From UBA6168 sp964508135 (GTDB lineage: Bacteria; Bacteroidota; Bacteroidia; Chitinophagales; Saprospiraceae), in contig CAZDSU010000032.1 in NCBI GenBank assembly GCA_964508135.1, positions 1 through 64,000 on the forward strand: a DNA stretch of 64,000 nucleotides, written 5' to 3'. Every line of letters starts with the position of its first letter. Position 1 is the first letter of the stretch. This document shows, piece by piece, positions 44,241-52,023 of the stretch. The notes under the pieces were generated by a model. That model saw nothing but the letters and a program-made list of their open reading frames with translations. It was not told the origin of the DNA and searched no databases. Made by a program: the position numbers and the translations under genes.

Positions 44241-46520
44241 TCACACCTCCAGCACCGTCCCGTTCAGCTTGACTTTCAAGCTTTTCCCCGTGTGGTTGAC
44301 GATGGACGCTCCCGCTTTCGTAATTTTCAATTCGATGACGTGGCTCTGCCAGCACACCTTGAAAGCGTATCCCTCCCACCCAGTCGGCAGCCACGGGCTG
44401 AACGAAAGCATGTCCGGCTCCACTTTCATGCCGCCAAACCCCTTGACGAATGCCAGCCAAGTACCCGCCATTGCTGAAAGGTGAAGCCCTTCGGTAGTGT
44501 CTGCGTTTTCTCCATTGAGGTCTTGGTGTGCGGAACAGAGCAACAAGTCCAGCGCTATGTCCTTCTTGCCCAAACGAGCTGCCAGCAAGGAATGGACTGC
44601 TGCCGAAACCGAGCCTTCGTGTACGGTGCGTGGTTCGTAGAACTCAAAATTGCGGAGCAAATCCGACTCTGAAAATTCGCCATCGAGCAAAAATGGCGCT
44701 TGCAGCACATCGGCCTGTCGCAAGAAGCTGGAACGCAAAATATGGTCCCACGACCAGTGGCGATGCAGTGGCTTGTCGTCTTCGCCCAAGTCGGCGACGG
44801 TTAGTTGTTCTTTGTCGAGGTAGCTGTCCTGTTGCACGAAAATGCCGAGCTGCTCGTCCGTGGGAAGGTAGATTTTGGCTGCAATGTCGGCCCAGCGGGC
44901 GGTCTCCGTACTACCCTGAAAGTTCAGCCGCTTGAGCAGCGCAGCATAGTTTTCTCGGGCCACCGACTCCACGATTTTCAGGGCTTCGAGGGTGTATTCT
45001 AGGCACCAAGCGGCCATGCGGTTGGTGTACCAGTTGTTGTTGACGTTGCGCTCATACTCGTTCGGGCCAGTGACGCCGTGCAGCACATATTGCTGCCCCC
45101 GCTGAGACCAATGCACCCGCTGAGACCAGAATCGGGCTATGCCAATCAGCATTTCCAGCCCATAATCTGACAGGAAATCTTGGTCACCTGAGTATCGGAC
45201 ATAGTCGAAAATGGCAAACGCCACCGCAGCGTTTCGGTGGATGGTTTCGAGCGAGATGTCCGGCTCGGGGTGGCATTCTTCGCCGTTCACCGTAGCAGCG
45301 GGGAACAACGCAGCCCCATCGGCGAAGCCTAGCCGTGCTGCGTTTTCAATCGCCTGCGGCAATTGCTTGTGCCTGTTAATCAACAGGTTGCGAGCAAATT
45401 TTGGCTCAAAAACGGACTGAAAGAACGGCAACAAAAACGCCTCTTGGTGCCAAATAGCCCCGGCGAACCGCCCCGTGCCACTGAACCCCGACCGGCTGAC
45501 GGGCAATTGGCCAGCCCTCCCGTCGTAGTTCTGCAAAAGCTGAAACAGGCAAAACCGGATGCCCTGCTGTGCCGCCGGATTGCCATCCACTTGGATGTCG
45601 GCAGCTTCCCATCTTATGGCCCAGGCTTCCGAATGCTCCTTCAGCATTTTGTCAAAACCATTGACGAAGGCTTTTTTCACCACTTTTTTACATTCAGAAA
45701 CCAATTTGTTTTTCTCATATGCCAGCGAACTGACTACCCCGACGTATTTGAACAGCGTCAGTTCATCACCCGCCTTGCACTTGAGCGAGGCCGTGCAGGC
45801 TGCGAAACACTCGTCCAACCTTCCGTTGGTATCCAATTTGACCTCGCCCTTGTTCTTGAAAACGGTGAACTTCATGCCGATGCAAGTTCGCTGCTGGGTC
45901 GAGGTAGTTTCCATGATGAGGTAGCAAGAGCGCTTCCTGACCGATTTTTCGACCTCCGCCCAAACCGGCTCTTCGTGGCTGCCGATGCTGTTCGGAATGT
46001 CGCCGTCCAAGTATGGCGTGAAGGTCACCGTGCCATCAAAATTCAGTGCCTTCACGGAATACCTGATGGCACTCGCCGACGGTTCCACGATGCTGCAAAA
46101 CCGGGTTGCCCGAACCGACACTTCCTTCCCACTCAGCATCTTCACGGTAAAAATCCGTTCCAAATACCCCTCTCGCATGTTGAGCGTCCGGCGGAAATCC
46201 TTGACTTTGCAAACGGCGAGGTCGAGCACTTCTCCATCAATCAAAACATTGATTCCCAGCCAGTTAGGAGCTACCAGCGAGTGGGTCGAATAAATTGGAA
46301 AGCCATTTTTACCGCTTGTTTTGGGCAGCTCATCTTTGTGGTAAATGCCCGAAATAAAACAGCCGGGCAGGCTGCTGCCGGAGTACTGCTCCTCAAAACT
46401 GGCCCGATGTCCGATGCTTCCGTTCCCAAGCGAAAAGCAGCATTCGGTCAGTTCGTTTTGTGCTGTACGAAACTCCGTTTCGATGATGTTCCATGCGTCT
46501 TCTGTGAAGTGATTTTGCAT
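44241..46520 (-). CDS. Glycoside hydrolase family 65 phosphorylase (maltose-phosphorylase-like, altered active-site motif)
   Basis: 759 residues. N-terminal beta-sandwich (EDAWNIIETEFRTAQNELTE, CFSLGNGSIGHRASFEEQYS), (alpha/alpha)6 barrel and C-terminal sheet as in maltose/kojibiose/trehalose phosphorylases. The general acid is Glu488 in VTGPNEYERNVNNNWYTN. The usual WDTE motif at the sugar subsite reads W357-H-Q-E here (AIWHQEAFLLPFF), while the surrounding NRHKQLPQAIENAARLGFAD and GEECHPEPDISLETIHRNAA are family-like. Substrate is therefore uncertain; the enzyme may act on a different glucoside or not be a phosphorylase. No beta-phosphoglucomutase gene is adjacent. A good promoter lies upstream. 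Confidence 0.88.
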   Translation of the reverse strand: MQNHFTEDAWNIIETEFRTAQNELTECCFSLGNGSIGHRASFEEQYSGSSLPGCFISGIYHKDELPKTSGKNGFPIYSTHSLVAPNWLGINVLIDGEVLDLAVCKVKDFRRTLNMREGYLERIFTVKMLSGKEVSVRATRFCSIVEPSASAIRYSVKALNFDGTVTFTPYLDGDIPNSIGSHEEPVWAEVEKSVRKRSCYLIMETTSTQQRTCIGMKFTVFKNKGEVKLDTNGRLDECFAACTASLKCKAGDELTLFKYVGVVSSLAYEKNKLVSECKKVVKKAFVNGFDKMLKEHSEAWAIRWEAADIQVDGNPAAQQGIRFCLFQLLQNYDGRAGQLPVSRSGFSGTGRFAGAIWHQEAFLLPFFQSVFEPKFARNLLINRHKQLPQAIENAARLGFADGAALFPAATVNGEECHPEPDISLETIHRNAAVAFAIFDYVRYSGDQDFLSDYGLEMLIGIARFWSQRVHWSQRGQQYVLHGVTGPNEYERNVNNNWYTNRMAAWCLEYTLEALKIVESVARENYAALLKRLNFQGSTETARWADIAAKIYLPTDEQLGIFVQQDSYLDKEQLTVADLGEDDKPLHRHWSWDHILRSSFLRQADVLQAPFLLDGEFSESDLLRNFEFYEPRTVHEGSVSAAVHSLLAARLGKKDIALDLLLCSAHQDLNGENADTTEGLHLSAMAGTWLAFVKGFGGMKVEPDMLSFSPWLPTGWEGYAFKVCWQSHVIELKITKAGASIVNHTGKSLKVKLNGTVLEV

Positions 46521-46619
46521 TTTTATGGTGGCCAGTGAGTGTCTTTTTTAGAACCAAAAAACAGCGTTTTTTTGAATGCTTGTCCCCCTGCGCTTCCTGC
46601 TGGGACACCTAATGAAATA

Positions 46620-46649
46620 CAAAAGTAATCCGTAGCGGGAGTTCGGCAA
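46620..46649 (-). promoter_or_regulatory. Promoter of the GH65 gene
   Basis: On the minus strand TACTTTTG (46620-46627) is an exact TAnnTTTG and TTG lies at 46647-46649, spacing 19. Start near 46613 gives a leader of about 93 bases. It lies at the truncated end of the DinB-like fragment on the other strand. Confidence 0.7.
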
Positions 46650-46740
46650 ACACGGCATCGCCCTCTGGAAAAAGGCCAATGCCCAGGACGACTCGCTTGT
46701 GGTGCCCTACCACGACCGTCAGAAGCCGCCAACCGGGTAA
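46636..46740 (+). pseudogene. Fragment of a DinB-type (Y-family) DNA polymerase gene
   Basis: A frame without start, closed by TAA at 46738-46740, reads EFGKHGIALWKKANAQDDSL then VVPYHDRQKP. This matches the little-finger approach of DNA polymerase IV, where relatives read FGKxGxxLWxxAxGxDxxPV followed by a KS motif. Upstream there is a stop and downstream the match is lost, so only about 30 codons of the gene remain. Assigned from a single short match. Confidence 0.35.
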
Positions 46741-46800
46741 GAGCCGACGAGTACAACTTTCCGCTGCTCAAAGTAAGGGTGCAATCAACACCGTCATCCC

Positions 46801-47454
46801 TCACCCAGTTGGCCCATCGCTGTCATAATATTTGATAAAATCCAGCATCTCCCGGATGCGGGCATACAGCGAGAAGATGGAATTGGCAAAATAGACTTTG
46901 TTGGCATATTTCTCCCGGTTGATAGAGAAGTGAGCACCGAAGTACAAGATATAGCATGCAATACCGTCCATATATTCCTCCATGTACAAGGAAGCAGCGG
47001 GGTTCGTCACGATATCGTCGAGCACCGCCAAGTCAAAACGCTCCGTCGGTATGGCATCGCCATAATAGATATAGTGGACGTTCTTGAAAAAGTTTTTGGA
47101 AAAAAAGCGCTCAATGGCTGGCCTGCGTTCCGCACGGGTCACCACCAGCAAGCGCTCGTGCACCTCCTCCCGCAGGTGCCGCACCTCCGACAAGTCCTCC
47201 TCCATCAAGTTGTCAATCAGGTTCAGCACCGCCACGCTCAACTTCGACAGTTCCCGGCTGTACTCCTCCCGGGACAGCAGGTTGTTGAGGTTGTCCTTTT
47301 CCAGGCGGTTGAAAGCCGACAGCAGGTTCACGCAGTCGTTGTACACTGCCCTCGTGGGGTCTAGCGATGCTTCCAGTTGCTTGATGCACTGCCCGATATT
47401 GTCGGCAATGGTGCGCTTTAGCGCTTGCTTGAAGTTAAGGAGGGAAGTGGGCAT
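46801..47454 (-). CDS. Probable effector-associated-domain protein with a Rossmann/receiver-like C-terminal domain
   Basis: 217 residues, no signal peptide or membrane helix. Residues about 5-85 (KRTIADNIGQCIKQLEASLD, YNDCVNLLSAFNRLEKDNLN, EEYSRELSKLSVAVLNLIDN) are all-helical and resemble the effector-associated domains (EAD11-like) that Bacteroidota conflict proteins use as death-domain-like adaptors. Residues about 98-215 start like a Rossmannoid (RLLVVTRAERRPAIERFF, VHYIYYGDAI, FDLAVLDDI) and end GIACYILYFGAHFSINREKY then FANSIFSLYARIREMLDF. I do not recognise the second domain; it may sense a signal. No caspase, STAND or TIR partner is in this window. TATCTTTG lies 20 bases upstream. Confidence 0.6.
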   Translation of the reverse strand: MPTSLLNFKQALKRTIADNIGQCIKQLEASLDPTRAVYNDCVNLLSAFNRLEKDNLNNLLSREEYSRELSKLSVAVLNLIDNLMEEDLSEVRHLREEVHERLLVVTRAERRPAIERFFSKNFFKNVHYIYYGDAIPTERFDLAVLDDIVTNPAASLYMEEYMDGIACYILYFGAHFSINREKYANKVYFANSIFSLYARIREMLDFIKYYDSDGPTG

Positions 47455-47473
47455 GGGTGGTCAAATTTATGGT

Positions 47474-47481
47474 CAAAGATA
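47474..47481 (-). promoter_or_regulatory. -7 element of the effector-associated-domain gene
   Basis: TATCTTTG on the minus strand, exact TAnnTTTG, 20 bases upstream of the ATG. No TTG at the right spacing. Confidence 0.55.
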
Positions 47482-47525
47482 GCTTTGAATTTTGGTAGAA
47501 GTAGCTATAGGAACAACCTTCATCC

Positions 47526-47573
47526 TTATTCTTCCGCCAACCTTTTCAACTCATTCAACCGCACAAACACTCC
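47526..47573 (-). pseudogene. Decayed copy of the mutS 3' end (short)
   Basis: On the minus strand the sequence reads LECL, then after a missing base RLNELKRLAEE and TAA. The real mutS ends CLMRLNELRRLAEEG. Nucleotide identity is obvious over CAACTCATTCAACCGCA. One base is deleted in the ATG of the LMR codons, so it cannot be translated through. See also 49202-49300. Confidence 0.6.
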
Positions 47574-47666
47574 AAAAGCACTTCATCTTATTTCTTGACT
47601 TTGAGTGTCATAGTCTCCTTTTACTTCTTGAGTAGATTCGCCGTTTCTAGATTCAACACTAATCCC

Positions 47667-47894
47667 AACGTGAGGTTCGGATTAGAATCTTTGTAAGTTA
47701 TTGATAATCAATATTTTTTGAAAAAATTGATGACAGAACGAATGAGTACGGAATCTATCGAGAGAGCGGGTTATCAAACCCGCTGGTTCTGAACCAGCGG
47801 GTTTGATAACCCGCTCTCTCGATTCAAGGCACAGCTTGAACTGATACGCTCGTTCATGCCAACAAAAGCCAATCTGTAATCCAAACCTCACGTT
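47667..47894. mobile_element. MITE-like element with terminal inverted repeats and a central 67-base perfect palindrome
   Basis: The left end AACGTGAGGTTCGGATTA (47667-47684) is repeated inverted at the right as AACGTGAGGTTTGGATTA (47877-47894), 17 of 18 bases. The interior holds a perfect palindrome, 47757-47823, with 33-bp arms and a single-base loop (ATCGAGAGAGCGGGTTATCA onward). The element is 228 bp and has no coding frame. It lies in the gap between the effector-associated-domain gene and the CbrC-family gene. Target-site duplication was not identified. Confidence 0.6.
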
Positions 47895-47967
47895 AAAGCA
47901 GGGAGCGGAATTCCACTAGATTTGCTGTGCCATTTATTTCAATCGAGTAGTCCATCATCCACCGACC

Positions 47968-48579
47968 ATGAGTTTCAAGTACTTCGAACATCCTGAAAAA
48001 TTCGCTGTCTGGCTAAAGCTGCCCACCCGCTGCGATTTTTGCGGAGCCGAAAAACGCTGCTTCGATGGCGCTGCTTTTCAGAGCAGTGAGTCTGTTGCCG
48101 CCATCTGCGAGGAATGCCTGCTGGCGGGTGCGTTGCGGGAAAAGGACGTTTACGCCTGCGAAGGCGACATCGCCGAACTGCAAAACCAACTGCAGGCGCT
48201 AAAGCCGCACAAGTCGGCAGGTTCGGTCAACCGACGGGCCGGGGAAATCACCGATGACCTGGAGCGTACCACGCCGCCCATTTTTACCCACCAAAATTGG
48301 TATTGGCCTTGTCACGGCGGCGATTACTGCACTTTTTTGGGCTATGGCTCGAAGCCCCTCTACCACCAGCTCGCCCCGGATGGCGATGGTGAGGAGTTTT
48401 TCAAAAATTCCCTGTACCATACGGTGGAAGACCTTTCTGACGTGGACGAGCTTTGGGAGGAGAGCCTGCCCGAACAGGCCATTGATTCACTGGCCGCAGC
48501 CAAGCCGTTGGAGACGTTGTTTTATGTTTTCAGGAGCCAACATGGGGTACAGGTGTATACGGTTTGGGATAGGCGATGA
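47968..48579 (+). CDS. CbrC / UPF0167 family protein
   Basis: 203 residues. MSFKYFEHPEKFAVWLKLPT opens the family. Zinc-ribbon-like cysteines lie in RCDFCGAEKRCFDG and AICEECLLAGAL, and the C-terminal half has TPPIFTHQNWYWPCHGGDYC and FLGYGSK, matching the Pro-Pro-x-x-x-x-QxWxWxxHCxD pattern of UPF0167. CbrC was linked to colicin E2 tolerance in E. coli; the molecular role is unknown. The 47455-47967 gap upstream holds the mutS copy and the MITE-like element. Confidence 0.85.
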   Translation: MSFKYFEHPEKFAVWLKLPTRCDFCGAEKRCFDGAAFQSSESVAAICEECLLAGALREKDVYACEGDIAELQNQLQALKPHKSAGSVNRRAGEITDDLERTTPPIFTHQNWYWPCHGGDYCTFLGYGSKPLYHQLAPDGDGEEFFKNSLYHTVEDLSDVDELWEESLPEQAIDSLAAAKPLETLFYVFRSQHGVQVYTVWDRR

Positions 48580-48661
48580 AGTTGGATTCTCCATTACCTC
48601 AATAATAACGGTAGCTTTGTTGAGTCAGGAAGCCGTTCATTATTCATGAAACTAAACTGCC

Positions 48662-49180
48662 ATGAAGTCAACACTAACTTTTTGTTCAATTGGCGTTCTT
48701 TCCTTTACCTTCCTCCTTTTGTTTTCTTTGCCGTGCAACGCTGCAATGTCCAGAATTGCCTACCCAACCTTACAACAAGCTGGACAGGGCGAAGCAACCT
48801 CCTTTCGTGGTGAGGGCAAGGTGAAAAAGCTGGGGTTTTTCAAAAGAATCCGGATGGTGAAGGACGTCAGGTTAGCGATGAAGAAGCGTCCATTTGAAGG
48901 TGAAAAAGCAAGTAAGTTGGCCAAAATTGCCTTGTATTTGTTTATTGGCGGGATTGGGCTTAGCACTATTTTATCCGCCTTTACAACTTCGGCTATTCTT
49001 TCGACGCTAGTTTCTTTGGCCCTGTTGGCAAGTATTGTCATTGCCTTGATTGTTCTTTTTAGCGACGAAAATCGAAGGTCGAAGGCCATTGCAAAAGCCA
49101 TACTGATAATTTCTGCGATAGGTATTCTGCTCTCGGTCTTGTTCTTATATTTATTGTTGGTTCTCTTTTCAGGGTTTTAG
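48662..49180 (+). CDS. Hypothetical membrane protein with signal peptide
   Basis: 172 residues. Signal peptide (VLSFTFLLLFSLPCNAA), then a polar and basic segment (about 50-80, KVKKLGFFKRIRMVKDVRLAMKK in part) and three hydrophobic segments near 88-105 (IALYLFIGGIGLSTIL), 112-130 (ILSTLVSLALLASIVIALI) and 145-170 (AILIISAIGILLSVLFLYLL). Such small proteins with a basic loop followed by helices are common in Bacteroidota, but I do not recognise a named family. Product location is probably the inner membrane. Confidence 0.65.
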   Translation: MKSTLTFCSIGVLSFTFLLLFSLPCNAAMSRIAYPTLQQAGQGEATSFRGEGKVKKLGFFKRIRMVKDVRLAMKKRPFEGEKASKLAKIALYLFIGGIGLSTILSAFTTSAILSTLVSLALLASIVIALIVLFSDENRRSKAIAKAILIISAIGILLSVLFLYLLLVLFSGF

Positions 49181-49201
49181 TCTATTGCGAGCTGTAATTC
49201 A

Positions 49202-49300
49202 TCATTCCTGTTCCGCCAACTGCTTCAACTCATTCAACCGCATCAAACACTCCACGTGCGTCATGGTGTTCATGTCTATTTCCAGCAGTAGCTCCTTTTT
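49202..49300 (-). pseudogene. Copy of the mutS 3' end (33 codons, intact frame)
   Basis: On the minus strand the frame reads KKELLLEIDMNTMTHVECLM then RLNELKQLAEQE and TGA. The real MutS ends KELLLEMDVNTMTPVECLMR then LNELRRLAEEG. So about 31 codons of the mutS tail are duplicated here, 2.8 kb from mutS, in the same orientation. The copy stops abruptly at 49300, where a 26-bp inverted repeat begins. Without a start it is not a gene, but the open frame suggests recent origin or selection. Confidence 0.75.
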
Positions 49301-49440
49301 GTTCTTGCAAGTTTGCAACTTGCAAGCGCAGACTTTAGCAAATTACGATGGCTGCTTTTTCGGAATCATGGACTTTTGCCAGAAGAAATGACTGCAAAAC
49401 CGCTCATGTGAAGCCTTGCAAGTTGCAAACTTGCAAGAAC
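49301..49440. repeat. 26-bp perfect inverted repeat enclosing 88 bases
   Basis: GTTCTTGCAAGTTTGCAACT and the following TGCAAG (49301-49326) recur exactly inverted at 49415-49440. Each arm is itself built from the word GTTTGCAACTTGCAA. The 88 bases inside have no gene. The left arm starts exactly where the mutS tail copy ends. Confidence 0.85.
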
Positions 49441-49574
49441 TAAGTAACTTTGAGATTGTCAAAAACAGACTTGCAACAACTGGTAATTTCAATGGAAGGT
49501 TTGTAGTTTTGTGCGATGGTATTGTTGAAGGAAAGACTTGTGAAAACTGGTTGGAAGGCCTTGGGCCAGCGGGC

Positions 49575-51680
49575 TCATGCGGCTAAGTTGAAATAGAATG
49601 CTGCACCTTTGCCTACTTCGGCTTCAACCCATATTTTGCCTCCATGTTTGGCAACAATGCGATGGACAATGGCAAGCCCTACTCCTGTGCCTTCAAACTC
49701 TGCTGAACTATGCAGGCGTTGAAAGACATTGAATACCTTATCAGCATATTTCATGTCGAAACCTACTCCGTTGTCTTTTATAGAGTAAATAGATCCATCC
49801 GATTGATGAATGCAGCTAATTTCAATTTTTGCTTGTTCTTTTTTGGAAGAATATTTTATTGCGTTTGTAATCAGATTGACCCACACCTGGCGGATTAAAC
49901 TTGGGTCGCATTTAGCCGGTGGAAGAGTGTCGGTAATAATTTCTATGGTACTTTCTTTAATAGACGGCAATTGTTGGCTAAGAACTGCTTCAACAAGCTT
50001 ATTCATGTCAACCGACCGCTTTTCTAACTCTTTCATTCCTACATTCGAAAGCTTAAGCAAGTCATCAATGAGCTGACCCATGTTCTTCGCATTGCCCATA
50101 ATAGTGTCCAACAGACTTTTGGCTTCGTCATCAAGAATATTGTCACACTTTTTTTTAAGGATATTCGCATACCCGTTAAGAATCCGTAATGGCGCCTGTA
50201 AATCGTGGGATACGGAATAAGTGAAAGATTCGAGCTCTTGGTTGGCCTGTTCGAGCTTCAAGGTTTGATTTACTAATTCATCCTGTTGATTTTTTTGCAA
50301 TGTTATATTCCTTGCAGTTGCATACAGAAGATTTTCAAAAAGAACTGTGTTCCACTGCATCCAGATATAATTTCCGTTTTTACAGCGGTAGCGATTTTCA
50401 AAATTTAATGTGATTTCTCCGTCGGCTAATTTCTCTACTTCGCTCAAGGTTTTTTCAACATCATCAGGATGGGTAAAAATTACAAAAGGCGAGGCTTTTA
50501 ATTCTTCCTTAGAATACCCCAATTCTCTTTCAAAGGAATCGTTCATGTCCTGGAAAAATCCCTCAAGTGTAGCGGTGCAAAGCATATCGAGGGACTGGTT
50601 GAAAAAAATATTTTTCCGGACGAGCTCTTTGTTTACTTGCAGAAGTTCCTCTGTTTGTCTTTTTCGTTCTGTAATGTCTGCCCTGATGGCAAGATATTGA
50701 TACGGTTTGCCTTGTTCGTTCAGAAAAGGGACAATGGTAGTGTCCACCCAGTAAATGGTTCCATCTTTGGCTTTGTTTTTTAATTCACCTTTCCATATTT
50801 TTCCGTTGGCAATAGTTACCCATAAATCACGAATGAATTCTTCAGGATGATAACCCGAATTGACAATGCGGTGGTCTTGTCCGATCAATTCTTCTTTGGT
50901 GTATTTTGATATTTTACAGAAGTTATCATTTACCTTTTTAATAATTCCTTTCTGGTCGGTAATAGCTACAATGGTTGATTCATCAAGGGCATATTTATAA
51001 TCGCTGGTTTCTTTTAAACTTTCCCGTAGGGTTTCTTCGATTTTTTTCTTAAAATACAAATTGCGCCTGATGGTAAAAAATACAATGATGAGTAAAATAA
51101 ATATGCTGCCAAGCAGGGCAAAAAATGAGCGGTTGAAAGCAGCCGTACTTTTATCAAGGGTTACTGTTTGCTCTCTCAAAAGGTCGTTTTCTTCCTGCTG
51201 GAGGGAGAAAACGGTATTTCTAATTTCATCCATAAAATGCTTGCCTTTGCCGGACGCTACCAATTCTTGCGTTTCTGCAAACCCTTTTTGATTTCGCAAC
51301 TGAACGATTTGAATTGAAAAGTCAATTCTTTCATTGATTAACTTTTCAAGTGAATCTGTTCTTTGCTCTTGTGAGGGGATACCTTTAGTAAGATTTTTTA
51401 GACTGTTTACATGTTCACTAATAATACTTTTGAATTTCATGAATGGTTGCAGGAAACTGGAATCGCCGGTAATAATATATCCCCGGCTGCATAACACTAT
51501 ATCCTGCGCCGTGGATAGTACCCGTTCTGACTCATAAAGGACTTCACGGTTGTGTTTCACTAAAGAATCGACATCTTGGATTGATTCGTGGTAGCGAAAG
51601 GTAGCAACACCTACTGCAATAATTCCAATGAAAATTATTGAAAATAAGAGGATTAGTTTTTTATCGAAAGGTAAGGTCAT
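49575..51680 (-). CDS. Hybrid CHASE3-PAS-PAS sensor histidine kinase
   Basis: 701 residues. Membrane helices at about 9-28 and 190-210 flank a CHASE3-like periplasmic domain (about 30-185, with ERVLSTAQDIVLCSRGYIIT). Two PAS domains follow (about 235-345 with DHRIVNSGYHPEEFIRDLW, and 355-470). HisKA has SYSVSHDLQAPLRIL with His492, and HATPase_c has WVNLITNAIKYS, IKDNGVGFDMKYADKVFNVF and GTGVGLAIVHRI. Probably signals to an unlinked response regulator; none is adjacent. The gene is distinctly AT-richer than mutS or sdhA, suggesting a different origin. Confidence 0.93.
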   Translation of the reverse strand: MTLPFDKKLILLFSIIFIGIIAVGVATFRYHESIQDVDSLVKHNREVLYESERVLSTAQDIVLCSRGYIITGDSSFLQPFMKFKSIISEHVNSLKNLTKGIPSQEQRTDSLEKLINERIDFSIQIVQLRNQKGFAETQELVASGKGKHFMDEIRNTVFSLQQEENDLLREQTVTLDKSTAAFNRSFFALLGSIFILLIIVFFTIRRNLYFKKKIEETLRESLKETSDYKYALDESTIVAITDQKGIIKKVNDNFCKISKYTKEELIGQDHRIVNSGYHPEEFIRDLWVTIANGKIWKGELKNKAKDGTIYWVDTTIVPFLNEQGKPYQYLAIRADITERKRQTEELLQVNKELVRKNIFFNQSLDMLCTATLEGFFQDMNDSFERELGYSKEELKASPFVIFTHPDDVEKTLSEVEKLADGEITLNFENRYRCKNGNYIWMQWNTVLFENLLYATARNITLQKNQQDELVNQTLKLEQANQELESFTYSVSHDLQAPLRILNGYANILKKKCDNILDDEAKSLLDTIMGNAKNMGQLIDDLLKLSNVGMKELEKRSVDMNKLVEAVLSQQLPSIKESTIEIITDTLPPAKCDPSLIRQVWVNLITNAIKYSSKKEQAKIEISCIHQSDGSIYSIKDNGVGFDMKYADKVFNVFQRLHSSAEFEGTGVGLAIVHRIVAKHGGKIWVEAEVGKGAAFYFNLAA

Positions 51681-52023
51681 AGAGAATCTTACTAGTTTGT
51701 ATGGGGCGGGAGAAACATCAATTTGATATTTGATTGATGCTCATGTCGGGTTAAAGCACAATTGGCTGGTAAAATTGTTCAATTGCTGCCACAGCAATCC
51801 TGCAATTAAACTATCAAACACAGGTTTTCACTTTAGAACTACAGGAGCCACGTTTTTCTCATTTATTTGCGAGGTCTTACGCCTCGCTGAATAATTACAA
51901 GGAAAGTGCCACTTTTCGCAATTGTCAAGCAAAAAGTCACTTGCGCCTTCCTCAGTCACTTTCGCTCTCCGCTGGCTCCAGTCCCCGACTGGAATCCAAT
52001 ATCATCACGTCTCCGACGTGACG
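51681..52023. other. Gap with several short palindromes
   Basis: Three small hairpins: GCGAGGTCTTACGCCTCGC (about 51869-51887), CCAGTCCCCGACTGG (51978-51992) and TCACGTCTCCGACGTGA (52005-52021). The last two share the design arm-GTC, loop CC, GAC-arm, also seen at 59688-59716. They lie between the kinase gene start and the mutS stop. No gene seen. Confidence 0.6.

Noticed and set aside
45363..46538. Plus-strand open frame of 391 codons
   Set aside because: It lies fully antisense to the well-supported GH65 gene, has no recognisable domain and reflects the high GC third positions of that gene.
46523..46804. 93-codon minus-strand frame between GH65 and the effector-associated-domain gene
   Set aside because: It covers the GH65 promoter and the DinB fragment on the other strand, and has no coding character.
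49185..49391. 68-codon plus-strand frame
   Set aside because: It runs antisense through the mutS tail copy and the inverted repeat; not a gene.
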